DNA of 44,909 nt from an uncultured Prevotellaceae bacterium. Lineage in GTDB: Bacteria; Bacteroidota; Bacteroidia; Bacteroidales; Bacteroidaceae. A model generated the notes under the pieces. The model had not been told where the DNA came from. It worked only from the letters and a program-made list of their open reading frames with translations, and ran no database searches. Below are positions 1-9,199 of the stretch, piece by piece. The position numbers and the translations under genes are program-made. How positions within the stretch are numbered: position 1 is the first letter of the stretch; each line of letters begins with the position of its first letter. The DNA lies in assembly GCA_902769805.1 (NCBI GenBank), contig CACXQL010000007.1, positions 1 to 44,909 of the forward strand, given 5' to 3'.

Positions 1-1989
1 ACGGATCACGTCCGTACCACTGAGGTCGATGCGTGGGTCAGGCTCAGAGTAACGCTGTTCCTTGGCACGACGTACCGTCTCAGAGAAAGGAACGTCTGCG
101 GCTATCTCGTTGAAGATGAAGTTCAGCGTACCACTCAGAATTGCCTCAATCTTCAGGATCTTATCACCAGAGTTACAGAGGTCATTGATGGTACCGATAA
201 TCGGCAAACCAGCACCTACGTTCGTCTCATAGCGGAACCAGACACCACGATCACGAGCCGTCTGCTTCAGTTTCAGATAACTGTCGTAGTCACTGGAGGC
301 AGCAATCTTATTGGCAGCTACCACAGATATATTATGCTCCAAGAATGTCTGATAGAGTTGTGCGATCTGACGACTTGCCGTACAATCGACGAAGACGCTG
401 TTGAAGATGTTCATCTTGATAATCTCCTCACGCATGTGCTCTGTGTCTGCCTTGAATCCTGCACGCAGGATCTTCTCATAGTTGTCAAGGTCAATACCAT
501 CGCGATCCAGTACGAAGTTGTCCACATCGGAGATACCCACCACATTCAGTTTCAATCGTCTTGACTGCATGAGGAACTGCTGCTGGGTACGAATCTGTTC
601 GAGCAGCATACCACCTACAGTACCAATACCACAGATAAAGATGTTCAACACCTTGTATTCTGACAGGAAGAACGAGTCGTGCAGTACGTTGAGTGACTTG
701 CGCAGGAACTTGCCGTCCACAACGAATGAGATATTCGTCTCAGAGGCACCCTGAGCACAGGCGATCACACTGATACCAGAACGTCCGAGGGTACCGAAGA
801 GTTTACCAGCGATACCTGGTGTCTGTTTCATATTCTCACCCACGATAGCGATGGTAGCAAGACCGCTTTCCACTTGCATAGGGAACATGGCACCCGTCTC
901 AATCTCCTTGGCGAACTCAGCGTTAAGTACTTCTGCTGCGGCAGCGGCATCCTCGTCACGTACACCAATAGAGGTGGAGTTCTCAGAAGAGGCTTGTGAT
1001 ACCATAAACACAGAGATTCCTTTGTTGGCGAGGGTGGTGAAGATACGGCGGTTCACACCGATGACACCCACCATTGACAGACCAGTGACAGTATTGATAA
1101 GTGTTCCCGGATGCTCGGGATTGAAAGTGTTCTTGACCCTGATAGGGATATTCTTGACACAGACAGGGTATATCGTCGGGGGATAGATGACCTTCGCACC
1201 GAAGTTACAAAGCTCCATCGCCTCAATATAAGAAAGCTCATTGATGGTATAGGCTGTCTTGATGACTTTCGGATCGGCAGTCATGAAACCATCCACATCC
1301 GTCCATATCTCCAGACATTCCGCATTCAATACAGCGGCTATGATAGAGGCGGTATAGTCTGAGCCACCACGTCCCAGGTTTGTTGTCTCATGGGTGTCAC
1401 GGTCGCGGGCAATGAAACCAGGTACCACATACACCTTGTTTGTTGCGGTAGGGTCGCTACCTACTGAACAGAAAATCTCTTTTACCAGTTGTGTGGTCAG
1501 GTCAGCGTCAATCACGTGCTTGCCCTGTTTACGCTCTGTACGGATGAAGTCACGGGCATTCATACGGATACCGTTCTTCACCATGGCAGCGACGATGTGT
1601 GACGACAGACGCTCACCATACGATACGATGGTGTCCTCTGTCTTCTTCGACAGGTCGTGAATGAGATACACACCATAGTAGATACTCTTCAACTGGTCGA
1701 AGAGCTGGTCTACATTGTTGAATAAGTCTACGCGCTTTTTGTCATCGGAGATGATGGCATCAATCATCTGGTGGTGGCGTGTCACCATCGCGTCGAATTC
1801 CTCACGATAGCGGTCGTCGCCCTGTTTTGCCATCTGTGATGTGGCGATCAGTTTGTCGGTGATGCCGTCAAGTGCACTAACTACTACTACGACAGGTTGC
1901 GTCCGAGCCTCTGTCTCCACAATTTTCTTCAAGCTAAGAATGCTTTTTACGGAACCTACGGACGTTCCGCCGAATTTCATTACTTTCAT
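1..1989 (-). CDS. thrA: Bifunctional aspartokinase / homoserine dehydrogenase, 3' end cut by the window
   Basis: Phosphorylates aspartate and reduces aspartate semialdehyde to homoserine, the first and third steps of the threonine/methionine branch; cytoplasmic. The start at 1989 gives MKVMKFGGTSVGSVKS, the aspartokinase N-terminal motif. A Rossmann GxGxxG (CGIGTVGG) lies near residues 453-460, opening the dehydrogenase half. The reading frame stays open to base 1, where it encodes DLSGTDV, a conserved homoserine dehydrogenase stretch, so about 663 residues are present and roughly 150 are missing off the left edge. A TACCTTTG promoter lies 49 nt upstream. dapA, the lysine-branch gene, is elsewhere in the window and not in this operon. 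Confidence 0.96.
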   Translation of the reverse strand, partial: MKVMKFGGTSVGSVKSILSLKKIVETEARTQPVVVVVSALDGITDKLIATSQMAKQGDDRYREEFDAMVTRHHQMIDAIISDDKKRVDLFNNVDQLFDQLKSIYYGVYLIHDLSKKTEDTIVSYGERLSSHIVAAMVKNGIRMNARDFIRTERKQGKHVIDADLTTQLVKEIFCSVGSDPTATNKVYVVPGFIARDRDTHETTNLGRGGSDYTASIIAAVLNAECLEIWTDVDGFMTADPKVIKTAYTINELSYIEAMELCNFGAKVIYPPTIYPVCVKNIPIRVKNTFNPEHPGTLINTVTGLSMVGVIGVNRRIFTTLANKGISVFMVSQASSENSTSIGVRDEDAAAAAEVLNAEFAKEIETGAMFPMQVESGLATIAIVGENMKQTPGIAGKLFGTLGRSGISVIACAQGASETNISFVVDGKFLRKSLNVLHDSFFLSEYKVLNIFICGIGTVGGMLLEQIRTQQQFLMQSRRLKLNVVGISDVDNFVLDRDGIDLDNYEKILRAGFKADTEHMREEIIKMNIFNSVFVDCTASRQIAQLYQTFLEHNISVVAANKIAASSDYDSYLKLKQTARDRGVWFRYETNVGAGLPIIGTINDLCNSGDKILKIEAILSGTLNFIFNEIAADVPFSETVRRAKEQRYSEPDPRIDLSGTDVIR

Positions 1990-2037
1990 ATGCCAGACGG
2001 TACCCTTTAACAAGCAGGGCTTACTCCATTGGCGGTG

Positions 2038-2045
2038 CAAAGGTA
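2038..2045 (-). promoter_or_regulatory. Bacteroidetes -7 promoter element for thrA
   Basis: TACCTTTG on the minus strand matches TAnnTTTG. It sits about 50 nt ahead of the thrA start, in an otherwise A/T-rich gap. No good TTTG -33 element is visible at the usual distance. Confidence 0.7.
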
Positions 2046-2087
2046 ATGAAAAATGTAATAATGTAATAATGTAAAAATGTAAAAAAT

Positions 2088-2117
2088 GTAAAAATGCGAG
2101 TTTCCCCGCATTTTTAC
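2088..2117 (-). terminator. Hairpin terminator behind the acyl-CoA ligase pair
   Basis: Perfect 11-bp stem (GTAAAAATGCG / CGCATTTTTAC) with an 8-nt loop. On the minus strand it is followed by T-rich sequence, and it lies 41 nt after the stop of the downstream ligase gene and before the thrA promoter. Confidence 0.7.
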
Positions 2118-2158
2118 TTATTAATTATTGTCTTTTATAATTTTCTAATTTTTACATT

Positions 2159-3820
2159 CTAACTATACAGGAAACGTTTGATACTACGCTTGGGGGTCTT
2201 GGCGAACTCCTCCGTGCGGATCTCTATTTCCGTAATCTTCTCATAGGCAGGCAACTGTTCGTTCAGTTGCTGACGGTTCTGCTCCATGATATTCTTGATA
2301 TCCTCCTCGTTGAAGTTCATGTTCTTCGCCTCGTCATAGTCGGGATATACCAGTCCGACGAGTTTCGTGTCACGCTGTACCACAACACTCTCGACGACCA
2401 GTGTCAGGGAGTTCAGCTTATCCTCAATCTCCTCCGGGTAGATATTCTGTCCATTAGGACCTAGCAGCATGTTCTTCGAACGTCCGTTGATATACACATT
2501 TCCGTCATAGTCCATCGTACCGAGGTCGCCAGTATGGTACCAGCCTTCCTCGTCGAGCGTCTCTTTGGTGGCTTCCTCGTTCTTATAGTAACCCAGCATC
2601 ACATTGAGTCCCTTGGCGAGAATCTCACCAGGTTTATGGGCAGGGTCGCTGGAGTTAATCTTCACCTCCATGTGGTAGGCAGCCTGTCCACAGGAGCCCT
2701 GTGCGAAGGTCTGCCAGTCACGGTAACAGATAATCGGGGCACACTCTGTGGCACCATAGCCGACGGTATAGGGGAACTCGATTTTCTTCAGGAAAGATTC
2801 CACCTCCTGATTGAAGGCAGCGCCACCGATGATCACCTCATAGAGCTCGCCGCCGAAAGCCTTCACCACCTCTTTGCAGATCATCTGTCGTACCTTCTTC
2901 GAGATGACCGGCATCGACAGCAACAGTCTCATGCGGTTATTCTGTATCTTGGGGAAAACCTTCTTACGGATAATCTTCTCGATGACCAATGGTACGGCGA
3001 TGATAATCTTCGGTTTGATCTCCGCAAAAGCCTGTGCGATGATGGCAGGTGAGGGGATGCGGTTGAGATAATATACATGACAGCCATGCAGGAACTCAAA
3101 GATAAACTCGAAAGCCATACCGTACATGTGTGCCATCGGGAGGATGGAGATGATACGGTCTCCCTTGTCGATAATCTTGCCTAACACATACTCCGCGAAG
3201 TCGTAGTTTGACCAGAGGGCACGATAGGGTACCATGACACCCTTCGAGAAACCTGTTGTGCCGGAGGTGTAGTTGATCATTGCCAGTTCCTCGCCACTCT
3301 CCTCTATATAATAATGTACGTGTTCCTTACGGAAATATTTGGGGAATTTCTTGCCGTACAACTCATTCAGATGCTCCCGGGCATAGGTCAGCTTGTCTGT
3401 GCGTGACAGCATCAGCGAGTAGTCGGGGTTGTTGATGATACCCTCCAGATTCGGCATCTGGGTAGGGTCAATCTGTGTCGCTACATGATCACCTACGAAG
3501 AGCAGTTTGGAATCCGAGTGGTTGACAATATTATGAATCTGGTCTGCCATGAACTCATGGAGGATAGGTACGGCGATAGCTCCGTAGGTCAGGGTGGCAA
3601 GGAAAGCCACAGCCCACTGACTGGAGTTACGTCCGCAGAGGGCTATCTTGTCGCCCTTCACCACACCACAGTTCTCAAACAGGATGTGCAGTTTCTCTAT
3701 CTTACGTGCCACGTCATGGAATTGCAGGGTGGCTCCTTTGTAGTCAGTCAGTGCATCGAGGTCCCAATTGTCGATGATGCTCTGCTGTATAAGTTGATTA
3801 AAACTGGGTACGTTTTCCAT
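2159..3820 (-). CDS. AMP-binding acyl-CoA synthetase (long-chain fatty acid-CoA ligase type), copy 2
   Basis: 553 residues, full length for the ANL adenylating superfamily. Activates a carboxylic acid, probably a fatty acid, with ATP and then CoA. The AMP-binding signature YTSGTTGFSKGVMVPYRAL lies near residues 185-205, the TGDLG hinge motif follows near residue 430, and the C-terminus KTPKRSIKRFLYS carries the catalytic Lys of the mobile subdomain. It starts 11 nt after the stop of a close paralogue (3832-5490), so the two are co-transcribed. By eye the proteins are well over half identical and co-linear throughout, which points to tandem duplication. No signal peptide is seen. The substrate cannot be told from sequence; an o-succinylbenzoate or acyl-ACP ligase role is less likely. 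Confidence 0.9.
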   Translation of the reverse strand: MENVPSFNQLIQQSIIDNWDLDALTDYKGATLQFHDVARKIEKLHILFENCGVVKGDKIALCGRNSSQWAVAFLATLTYGAIAVPILHEFMADQIHNIVNHSDSKLLFVGDHVATQIDPTQMPNLEGIINNPDYSLMLSRTDKLTYAREHLNELYGKKFPKYFRKEHVHYYIEESGEELAMINYTSGTTGFSKGVMVPYRALWSNYDFAEYVLGKIIDKGDRIISILPMAHMYGMAFEFIFEFLHGCHVYYLNRIPSPAIIAQAFAEIKPKIIIAVPLVIEKIIRKKVFPKIQNNRMRLLLSMPVISKKVRQMICKEVVKAFGGELYEVIIGGAAFNQEVESFLKKIEFPYTVGYGATECAPIICYRDWQTFAQGSCGQAAYHMEVKINSSDPAHKPGEILAKGLNVMLGYYKNEEATKETLDEEGWYHTGDLGTMDYDGNVYINGRSKNMLLGPNGQNIYPEEIEDKLNSLTLVVESVVVQRDTKLVGLVYPDYDEAKNMNFNEEDIKNIMEQNRQQLNEQLPAYEKITEIEIRTEEFAKTPKRSIKRFLYS

Positions 3821-3831
3821 ATCGATTACGG

Positions 3832-5490
3832 TTATTTGTATAAGTAACGTTTGATACTTTTCTTCGGTGTTTTCTCGAACTCCTCCTCACGGAGCTCAAT
3901 CATGTTGAGACGACTGTATGGTGGCAGTATCTCATTGAGTTGCTGACGGTTCTGTTCCATCACGTTAAGCAAGTCCTCGTCGTTGAGTCCCATCTCCTTT
4001 GCCTCGTCCATGTCAGGATAGACCAGTCCGACGAGATGGTCACCACGCTGTACGATGATACACTCACTGACCAGTGTCATGGAACCGAGCTTGTCCTCAA
4101 TCTCCTCCGGGTAGACATTCTGTCCGTTGGCACCCAACAGCATGTTCTTCGAGCGTCCACGGATAAACAGATGACCATCCCATGACATCGTGGCAAGGTC
4201 GCCGGTATGATACCAGCCGTCCTCGTCGAGTGCCTTACGGGTAGCCTCCTCGTTCTTGTAATAGCCCAGCATCACGTTGGTGCCCCGCGTCACAATCTCC
4301 CCGGCAATCTCCTGTGGGTTGCTGGACAGGATCTTCACCTCCATATGGTCTACTGCTGTTCCACAGGAGCCAGACACAAAGTCATGGTAGTCGCTGTAGG
4401 CTATCAGCGGTGCACATTCTGTGGTGCCATAGCCGACAGTGATAGGAAACTCGATGTCCATCATGAATTTCTCGATCTCCTGGTTCAGGGGTGCACCACC
4501 CACGATGACTTCGTAAGCCTCACCACCAAAGGCGGCATATACCTCCTGACAGATACGCTCCTTCACTTTCTTGGAGACGACGGGCATCTGCAGCAGGATC
4601 TTCACGGCATTGCTCTGTATCTTTGGGAATACCCGTTTGCGGATAATCTTCTCGATGATCAAGGGAACGGCAACCACCAGATGGGGTCTTACCGTCTTGA
4701 AAGCCTCTGCGATAATAGCAGGGGAGGGCAGACGGTTGAGGAAGAACAGGTGGTAACCTGAGCAGAAAGGGAAGAGGAACTCAATAGCCTGTCCGTACAT
4801 GTGTGCCATGGGCAGGATACTCAGCATACGACTGTATTTCGGTATCTTCATCCCTAAGCGTTTGATACAGAAATCCACGTTACCCCATAGGGCGCGATAG
4901 GGTATCATCACACCCTTAGAGAACCCTGTCGTACCACTCGTATAGTTGAGCATACACAACTCCTCCGGGTCGTCGACGTACCAGTTGATATGCTCAGCAC
5001 GGAACGCCATGGGGTATTTCTCACCGAACAACTGGTTGAGGTGCTCACGGGCATCCATCAGTTTCTCGTTCCTGCAGGTGTGCAAGGAGAAGTCAGGAAG
5101 GTTGAAGATACCCTCCAGTTCTGGCATCTCCTTCGGGTCGATCATTTTGACCACATAGTCACCTACGAATAACAACTTGGATTCGGAGTGGTTGACGATA
5201 TTATGTATCTGTTCTCCATTGAACTCATGGAGGATAGGCACGATGATGGCGCCATAGGTGAGGGTGGCGAGATAGGCAACAGCCCAATGGGCGGAGTTAC
5301 GTCCACAAACGGCGATGCGGTCACCTTTCTCTATTCCCGCAGCCTCCATCATGATATGCAGCTTCTCTATCTTACGGGCTACGTCATGATACTGCAACGT
5401 AGAACCTTTATAGTCTGTCAGCGCGTCGAGCAGCCAGTTCTCCTTAATCGTCTTAACGATATAGGAGTTAAAACTTGGTATGTCGTTCAT
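3832..5490 (-). CDS. AMP-binding acyl-CoA synthetase (long-chain fatty acid-CoA ligase type), copy 1
   Basis: 552 residues from the chosen start MNDIPSFNSYIV. An in-frame ATG 18 codons upstream (5544) is rejected because the TACCTTTG promoter at 5514-5521 lies inside that extension and the paralogue begins at the equivalent residue (MENVPSFN). Carries YTSGTTGFSKGVMIPYRAL, YGTTECAP and TGDLA motifs and the C-terminal KTPKKSIKRYLYK. First gene of a two-gene operon; the second copy follows after 11 nt. The acceptor pocket differs from the paralogue in several segments (for example residues 225-245), so the two may have distinct acyl chain preferences. Confidence 0.9.
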   Translation of the reverse strand: MNDIPSFNSYIVKTIKENWLLDALTDYKGSTLQYHDVARKIEKLHIMMEAAGIEKGDRIAVCGRNSAHWAVAYLATLTYGAIIVPILHEFNGEQIHNIVNHSESKLLFVGDYVVKMIDPKEMPELEGIFNLPDFSLHTCRNEKLMDAREHLNQLFGEKYPMAFRAEHINWYVDDPEELCMLNYTSGTTGFSKGVMIPYRALWGNVDFCIKRLGMKIPKYSRMLSILPMAHMYGQAIEFLFPFCSGYHLFFLNRLPSPAIIAEAFKTVRPHLVVAVPLIIEKIIRKRVFPKIQSNAVKILLQMPVVSKKVKERICQEVYAAFGGEAYEVIVGGAPLNQEIEKFMMDIEFPITVGYGTTECAPLIAYSDYHDFVSGSCGTAVDHMEVKILSSNPQEIAGEIVTRGTNVMLGYYKNEEATRKALDEDGWYHTGDLATMSWDGHLFIRGRSKNMLLGANGQNVYPEEIEDKLGSMTLVSECIIVQRGDHLVGLVYPDMDEAKEMGLNDEDLLNVMEQNRQQLNEILPPYSRLNMIELREEEFEKTPKKSIKRYLYK

Positions 5491-5513
5491 TGCACAATAT
5501 TCAAAATTTTGTG

Positions 5514-5545
5514 CAAAGGTAATATCTTTTCTGCACATTCGCAAA
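5514..5545 (-). promoter_or_regulatory. Promoter of the acyl-CoA ligase pair
   Basis: Minus-strand TTTG (5542-5545), 20-nt spacer, TACCTTTG (5514-5521): both Bacteroidetes elements at normal spacing. It fixes the ligase start at 5490, leaving a leader of roughly 15-20 nt. Confidence 0.8.
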
Positions 5546-5615
5546 AAAAATGTGCAATATTTTTAGTCTTTGGCAAAAAAAGAATAAAAAGAACGTAAAA
5601 AGGAACTTCGTTTCA

Positions 5616-7541
5616 TCAAGCCGATGGAAGATCGATAATGAATCGGCATCCCTCATGATAGTCTGTGTCAAGGGACAGCTCACCACCTAAGGTTTGGATA
5701 TGACGCTTTGCCAAAGGAAGTCCCAGTCCCAGTCCCTCAGAGAGATCGTCTACCTTGACAAAGAACTTGAAGATATCTTTGCAGTCTGCATCAGAAATAC
5801 CCTTTCCAGTGTCTTCAATAATGAAACGGACACCATTGTCGACTAAGGTAATATTCAATGATATGTGTTGGCCGTCAGAGTATTTTCCTGCATTATAGAG
5901 AATCTCTCTCAGACTACGCATCAGGTAGAGGCGATTTGTATGTATGCAGTAATCGTCTGTCACGTCTGACTGGAAGTTGATAAGGATATCAGGATAATGC
6001 TCCTTAGTATGGTCAATAGCCTCTTTGGCTACTTCATTGCAGGACACCTTCTCTTTCTGGCTGGTAAGCTGAAGCTCCTCATAGAGCCCTGTCTCAGAAC
6101 TGTCAAAAAGCATCAGGACTAGGCGGCTGAGCAGTTTTGAGTTGTGATTCATGGTATCCGTAATATTCTTCAGCTCTTCCTTTGATATAGTCTTCATCTG
6201 TGTGTCATCATCCAGTATCTGTACAAAGCCCATAACGATATTCAGTGGCGTACGAATCTGGTGTGACACATTCTGGATGAAGAGGGTCTTCTGTTGTTTA
6301 GCCTCTTCCACCAGCTCTGTAGCCTTCTGTAGTTCCTCGTTACGAAGTCTCGCCTGTTCTGCAGAATAACGTACACTACCTATATGGAAGTTCAGCGACT
6401 GCAACATCATGGCGAAACTGTTTTGCAGACGGCCCACCGCATCATCCCGTTTTGTATTTGGGATATGTATCTCCATATTGCCTGCGGCAATGCTCTGTGT
6501 CTTCTCCAACAGTTGATTGAGGGGACTAATAGCGAGACCGACGGTACGATGGCAGAGTAGGAGGATGACGATGAATCCCACGATGAGTAGAGGTATGATG
6601 ATATATGTCTGTTTGTGGTATCCCTCTAAGATGTCACTATATGGACAAACGATAGCCAGGCTCCAGAAAGTACCTGGTATAGGGCGATAGCATACCAGAC
6701 ACGATTCTCCGTCGAAGGTAACATTCATACAGCCTTCGGCACCTGTCGTCATCTCATGTCCAAGTGCGATGATATCAGTCTGTTTGTTGGGATTCTCACC
6801 ACTGAAGATCGTCTGATTGAAGAGTTTTGTCGTATCGGGATGGATAAAGAACCTGCCATCCTTGTTGACCATCATAAAATAGGAGTTAGGATAAGGCTTG
6901 TCTTGTGTGATGACTTTCGAGAGGTGAGACAATGAAAGGTCGGTGGAGATGATTGCCACCATTCGTCCTGTATTATCATATACAGGTTTGCTGTACGATG
7001 CCAACAATCCTGGAAGGATGAACTCCAGCGTGTCTGCCTCATCATAGAAGTCTGTCCAGCATGCCTTTCCCAAGTCATGTGCTTTCTTATACCAGTCCTT
7101 CACAAAATACTCATATTGCTTTTCAACTGTCGATCGAATAGAGTCACGACCATCAGCAGTCTTACCATTTTTGACACTATAGACAGAAAAATAGCGTCCG
7201 TATTGGGGGAAGGTGTAGGGTTCCGTACTGATACCACAAGCATCTATATGCGGATTCAGTCGTACGATACGATTGGACAGGTCTAACAGAGAGTCTGGAT
7301 CCAGATGCTCAGCAATCAGCCAGCTGTTGACATTGGTGGCTGTCTCTACCGTGATAACATGGCGGTAAACACGCTGCATGGCGATACCTAACATACTGTT
7401 GGCGCGTCCTATAGCCTCCCTCTTAATCATGTGGCGTGACTGGGAGAAGAGTATTGCCAGGGAGATGAAGAAGATAGGTACTGCTAATAGCAGGACACTG
7501 ATACTGAGCTTCATGGAGAACGACTTACGGATATTAATCAT
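5616..7541 (-). CDS. Membrane sensor histidine kinase with periplasmic Cache domain
   Basis: 641 residues. Transmembrane segment about 12-33, extracytoplasmic double-Cache-like region about 40-310, second transmembrane segment about 311-331, HAMP about 332-385, coiled coil about 390-420, then HisKA with H427 in NVSHQIRTPLN. HATPase follows: N box near 546-556 (REILYNAGKYS), G1 IEDTGKGI near 575-582, G2 GLGLGLPLAKRH near 603-614. All residues needed for autophosphorylation are present, but there is no receiver domain and no response regulator gene nearby. Its ATG overlaps the stop of the upstream Cache gene by 8 bp (ATGATTAA), so the two are translationally coupled. Cache domains of this kind bind small ligands such as amino or organic acids; the ligand here is unknown. 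Confidence 0.93.
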   Translation of the reverse strand: MINIRKSFSMKLSISVLLLAVPIFFISLAILFSQSRHMIKREAIGRANSMLGIAMQRVYRHVITVETATNVNSWLIAEHLDPDSLLDLSNRIVRLNPHIDACGISTEPYTFPQYGRYFSVYSVKNGKTADGRDSIRSTVEKQYEYFVKDWYKKAHDLGKACWTDFYDEADTLEFILPGLLASYSKPVYDNTGRMVAIISTDLSLSHLSKVITQDKPYPNSYFMMVNKDGRFFIHPDTTKLFNQTIFSGENPNKQTDIIALGHEMTTGAEGCMNVTFDGESCLVCYRPIPGTFWSLAIVCPYSDILEGYHKQTYIIIPLLIVGFIVILLLCHRTVGLAISPLNQLLEKTQSIAAGNMEIHIPNTKRDDAVGRLQNSFAMMLQSLNFHIGSVRYSAEQARLRNEELQKATELVEEAKQQKTLFIQNVSHQIRTPLNIVMGFVQILDDDTQMKTISKEELKNITDTMNHNSKLLSRLVLMLFDSSETGLYEELQLTSQKEKVSCNEVAKEAIDHTKEHYPDILINFQSDVTDDYCIHTNRLYLMRSLREILYNAGKYSDGQHISLNITLVDNGVRFIIEDTGKGISDADCKDIFKFFVKVDDLSEGLGLGLPLAKRHIQTLGGELSLDTDYHEGCRFIIDLPSA

Positions 7542-9063
7542 CGGCAGCCTCCTTTCCTATGGGTGTATCAGCTGACTGTACCTTATCCTCATCCGATGTG
7601 TTAATCAGATTCCTCAGCAAGTCAGTGATGACCTTACCTTCATTCTGGATTTCCTCAGCCAGTTTGCTGATATCTGAAGTATCTCCGTGCGAGACTTTCT
7701 CGACAAGGGTCTCCACATCCTTCTCAATGGAGTGGGAGGGGGTGACCATCTGGTTCGTCATGTTATGCAGGAAGGCGGTCTTCATGTGGTCAGCCTTCGC
7801 AGCTTGGTTATAAGCAGCCTCCAGTACCAGCTTGTTTTCTTTCAGTGTAGCAGTCAACTGTTCCAGTTCACCCATATGACCCGCCAGCGACTTCTGCATT
7901 TCCTGGAAGTTCTGCTGTAACAGTCCTATCTCATCCTCCTGTCGAGTGTCTGGAATGATACTGTCATAATGTCCCTTGGCGATGTAATGCGCCTTGTCCG
8001 TCAGCATCAGTAGCGGCTTCAGTTGACGATGGGTTATCCTCTGACAGAGGAAGTACAACAACAACAAACTGACAAGTGCGATAGCAAGCACATAGAGAAG
8101 CAGTTTGTTATAGTCGCCGTAGATATCGTTCTCGGGATAGACGATACCTACACTCCATCTCATCTTCTCCATAGTACGTCCTGCTACAGAGGTACGCTCG
8201 AATGGCCGGTAGAACACATAATATTTGGTGCCGTCCAGATGGAAGGGCACGTAGTCTGTGTCACCAGAGAGCATTGACTCTGCTGCTCTTCTCGCATCGG
8301 TTCCTTCTTGTGAATAGTCGGTGATTCTCTGGTTATGCAGTTTCGTTCCATTCGGATGTACGATATATGTGCCGTCGCTATTAACCAGGACACAGTAGGA
8401 GTTGGGGGACGGCTTGATTGTCATAATGATGTCTGACAACTGGCTGAGTGACACGCCGACACCCATCACGCCGATAGGTTCGCCGTCAGAACTAATGATA
8501 GGCAGACAGAATGTGATGACGGGAATCTCATCGGTATCTTCACCTACCATAGGACGTTGCCAGCCAGGTATCCTTAGCGACATCGGTTCCTCGAACCATG
8601 GCTGGTCCAAATAAACACCTGTGGTATCCGTCTCCTCTATGATATCACTCAAGGCTAACGAGCTCTTACTGCCGTCAAGGCGGTGAACCCATGCCATATA
8701 ATAGGGATGGTCTTTCAGATAGTCTTTCTTAAAGGCGACGGCACAACCTGCGACATGAGAATTTGCCTCTACCAGCTCTCGGCAGTAATGTAGCACTTTC
8801 TCTGGGTTATTGATATAGGGCATGAGGTTGAAATAGACGATACCAGCCGACTGCTCCACACTCAACAGGGTGTTGTCAATATGCTCCACAGTACCTTCCA
8901 GTGTATGCGTGGCTTTGTGTAACACCTCTTCCTTGATCGCCCTTCTCGAATAATACAGCATCACTGACAACGATAGCATCAGCAGTATTCCCGTTGAGAG
9001 TACTACCATCAGACTGATGCGTGCTGATAATTTTTGTTTCAGGAATGTAGTCATCAGTGTCAT
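7534..9063 (-). CDS. Cache-HAMP sensor with degenerate HisKA domain and no ATPase domain
   Basis: 509 residues. Transmembrane segments about 16-38 and 321-340 flank a Cache-like periplasmic region; HAMP about 341-395; coiled coil about 396-428; then a sequence aligning with a HisKA H box, FLHNMTNQMVTP, where the phospho-acceptor position is N437 instead of His. The protein ends about 70 residues later with no HATPase domain, so it cannot act as a kinase by itself. Its architecture matches the downstream kinase (5616-7541) up to that point. An alternative start ATG at 9054 fits the promoter better: TATCTTTG at 9074-9081 would place the transcript start only a few nt before 9063. Possibly a signalling partner that heterodimerises with the downstream kinase; that role is inference. 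Confidence 0.88.
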   Translation of the reverse strand: MTLMTTFLKQKLSARISLMVVLSTGILLMLSLSVMLYYSRRAIKEEVLHKATHTLEGTVEHIDNTLLSVEQSAGIVYFNLMPYINNPEKVLHYCRELVEANSHVAGCAVAFKKDYLKDHPYYMAWVHRLDGSKSSLALSDIIEETDTTGVYLDQPWFEEPMSLRIPGWQRPMVGEDTDEIPVITFCLPIISSDGEPIGVMGVGVSLSQLSDIIMTIKPSPNSYCVLVNSDGTYIVHPNGTKLHNQRITDYSQEGTDARRAAESMLSGDTDYVPFHLDGTKYYVFYRPFERTSVAGRTMEKMRWSVGIVYPENDIYGDYNKLLLYVLAIALVSLLLLYFLCQRITHRQLKPLLMLTDKAHYIAKGHYDSIIPDTRQEDEIGLLQQNFQEMQKSLAGHMGELEQLTATLKENKLVLEAAYNQAAKADHMKTAFLHNMTNQMVTPSHSIEKDVETLVEKVSHGDTSDISKLAEEIQNEGKVITDLLRNLINTSDEDKVQSADTPIGKEAADD

Positions 9064-9073
9064 ATTCGAGAGG

Positions 9074-9081
9074 CAAAGATA
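9074..9081 (-). promoter_or_regulatory. -7 promoter element of the two-gene Cache sensor operon
   Basis: TATCTTTG on the minus strand, an exact TAnnTTTG match, 11-20 nt upstream of the two candidate start codons. The very short leader suggests a near-leaderless message or use of the start at 9054. Confidence 0.65.
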
Positions 9082-9165
9082 GTTTTTTTTCCACGAAAAA
9101 CCATAAAAATAAACGAAAAATACTATTTTTCGGGGTCAAAAAAGATAATATATAATAAAAATATG

Positions 9166-9173
9166 TAAATTTG
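9166..9173 (+). promoter_or_regulatory. -7 promoter element of the orphan Cache sensor
   Basis: TAAATTTG, an exact TAnnTTTG match, 26 nt before the ATG at 9200. It is divergent from the Cache kinase operon promoter, with about 84 nt between the two. Confidence 0.65.
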
Positions 9174-9199
9174 CAAGCGAAATAACGCAAACTAAAACA

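Noticed and set aside
5491-5544. Longer N-terminus for the first acyl-CoA ligase
   Set aside because: The promoter -7 element lies inside it and the paralogue starts at the equivalent of 5490.
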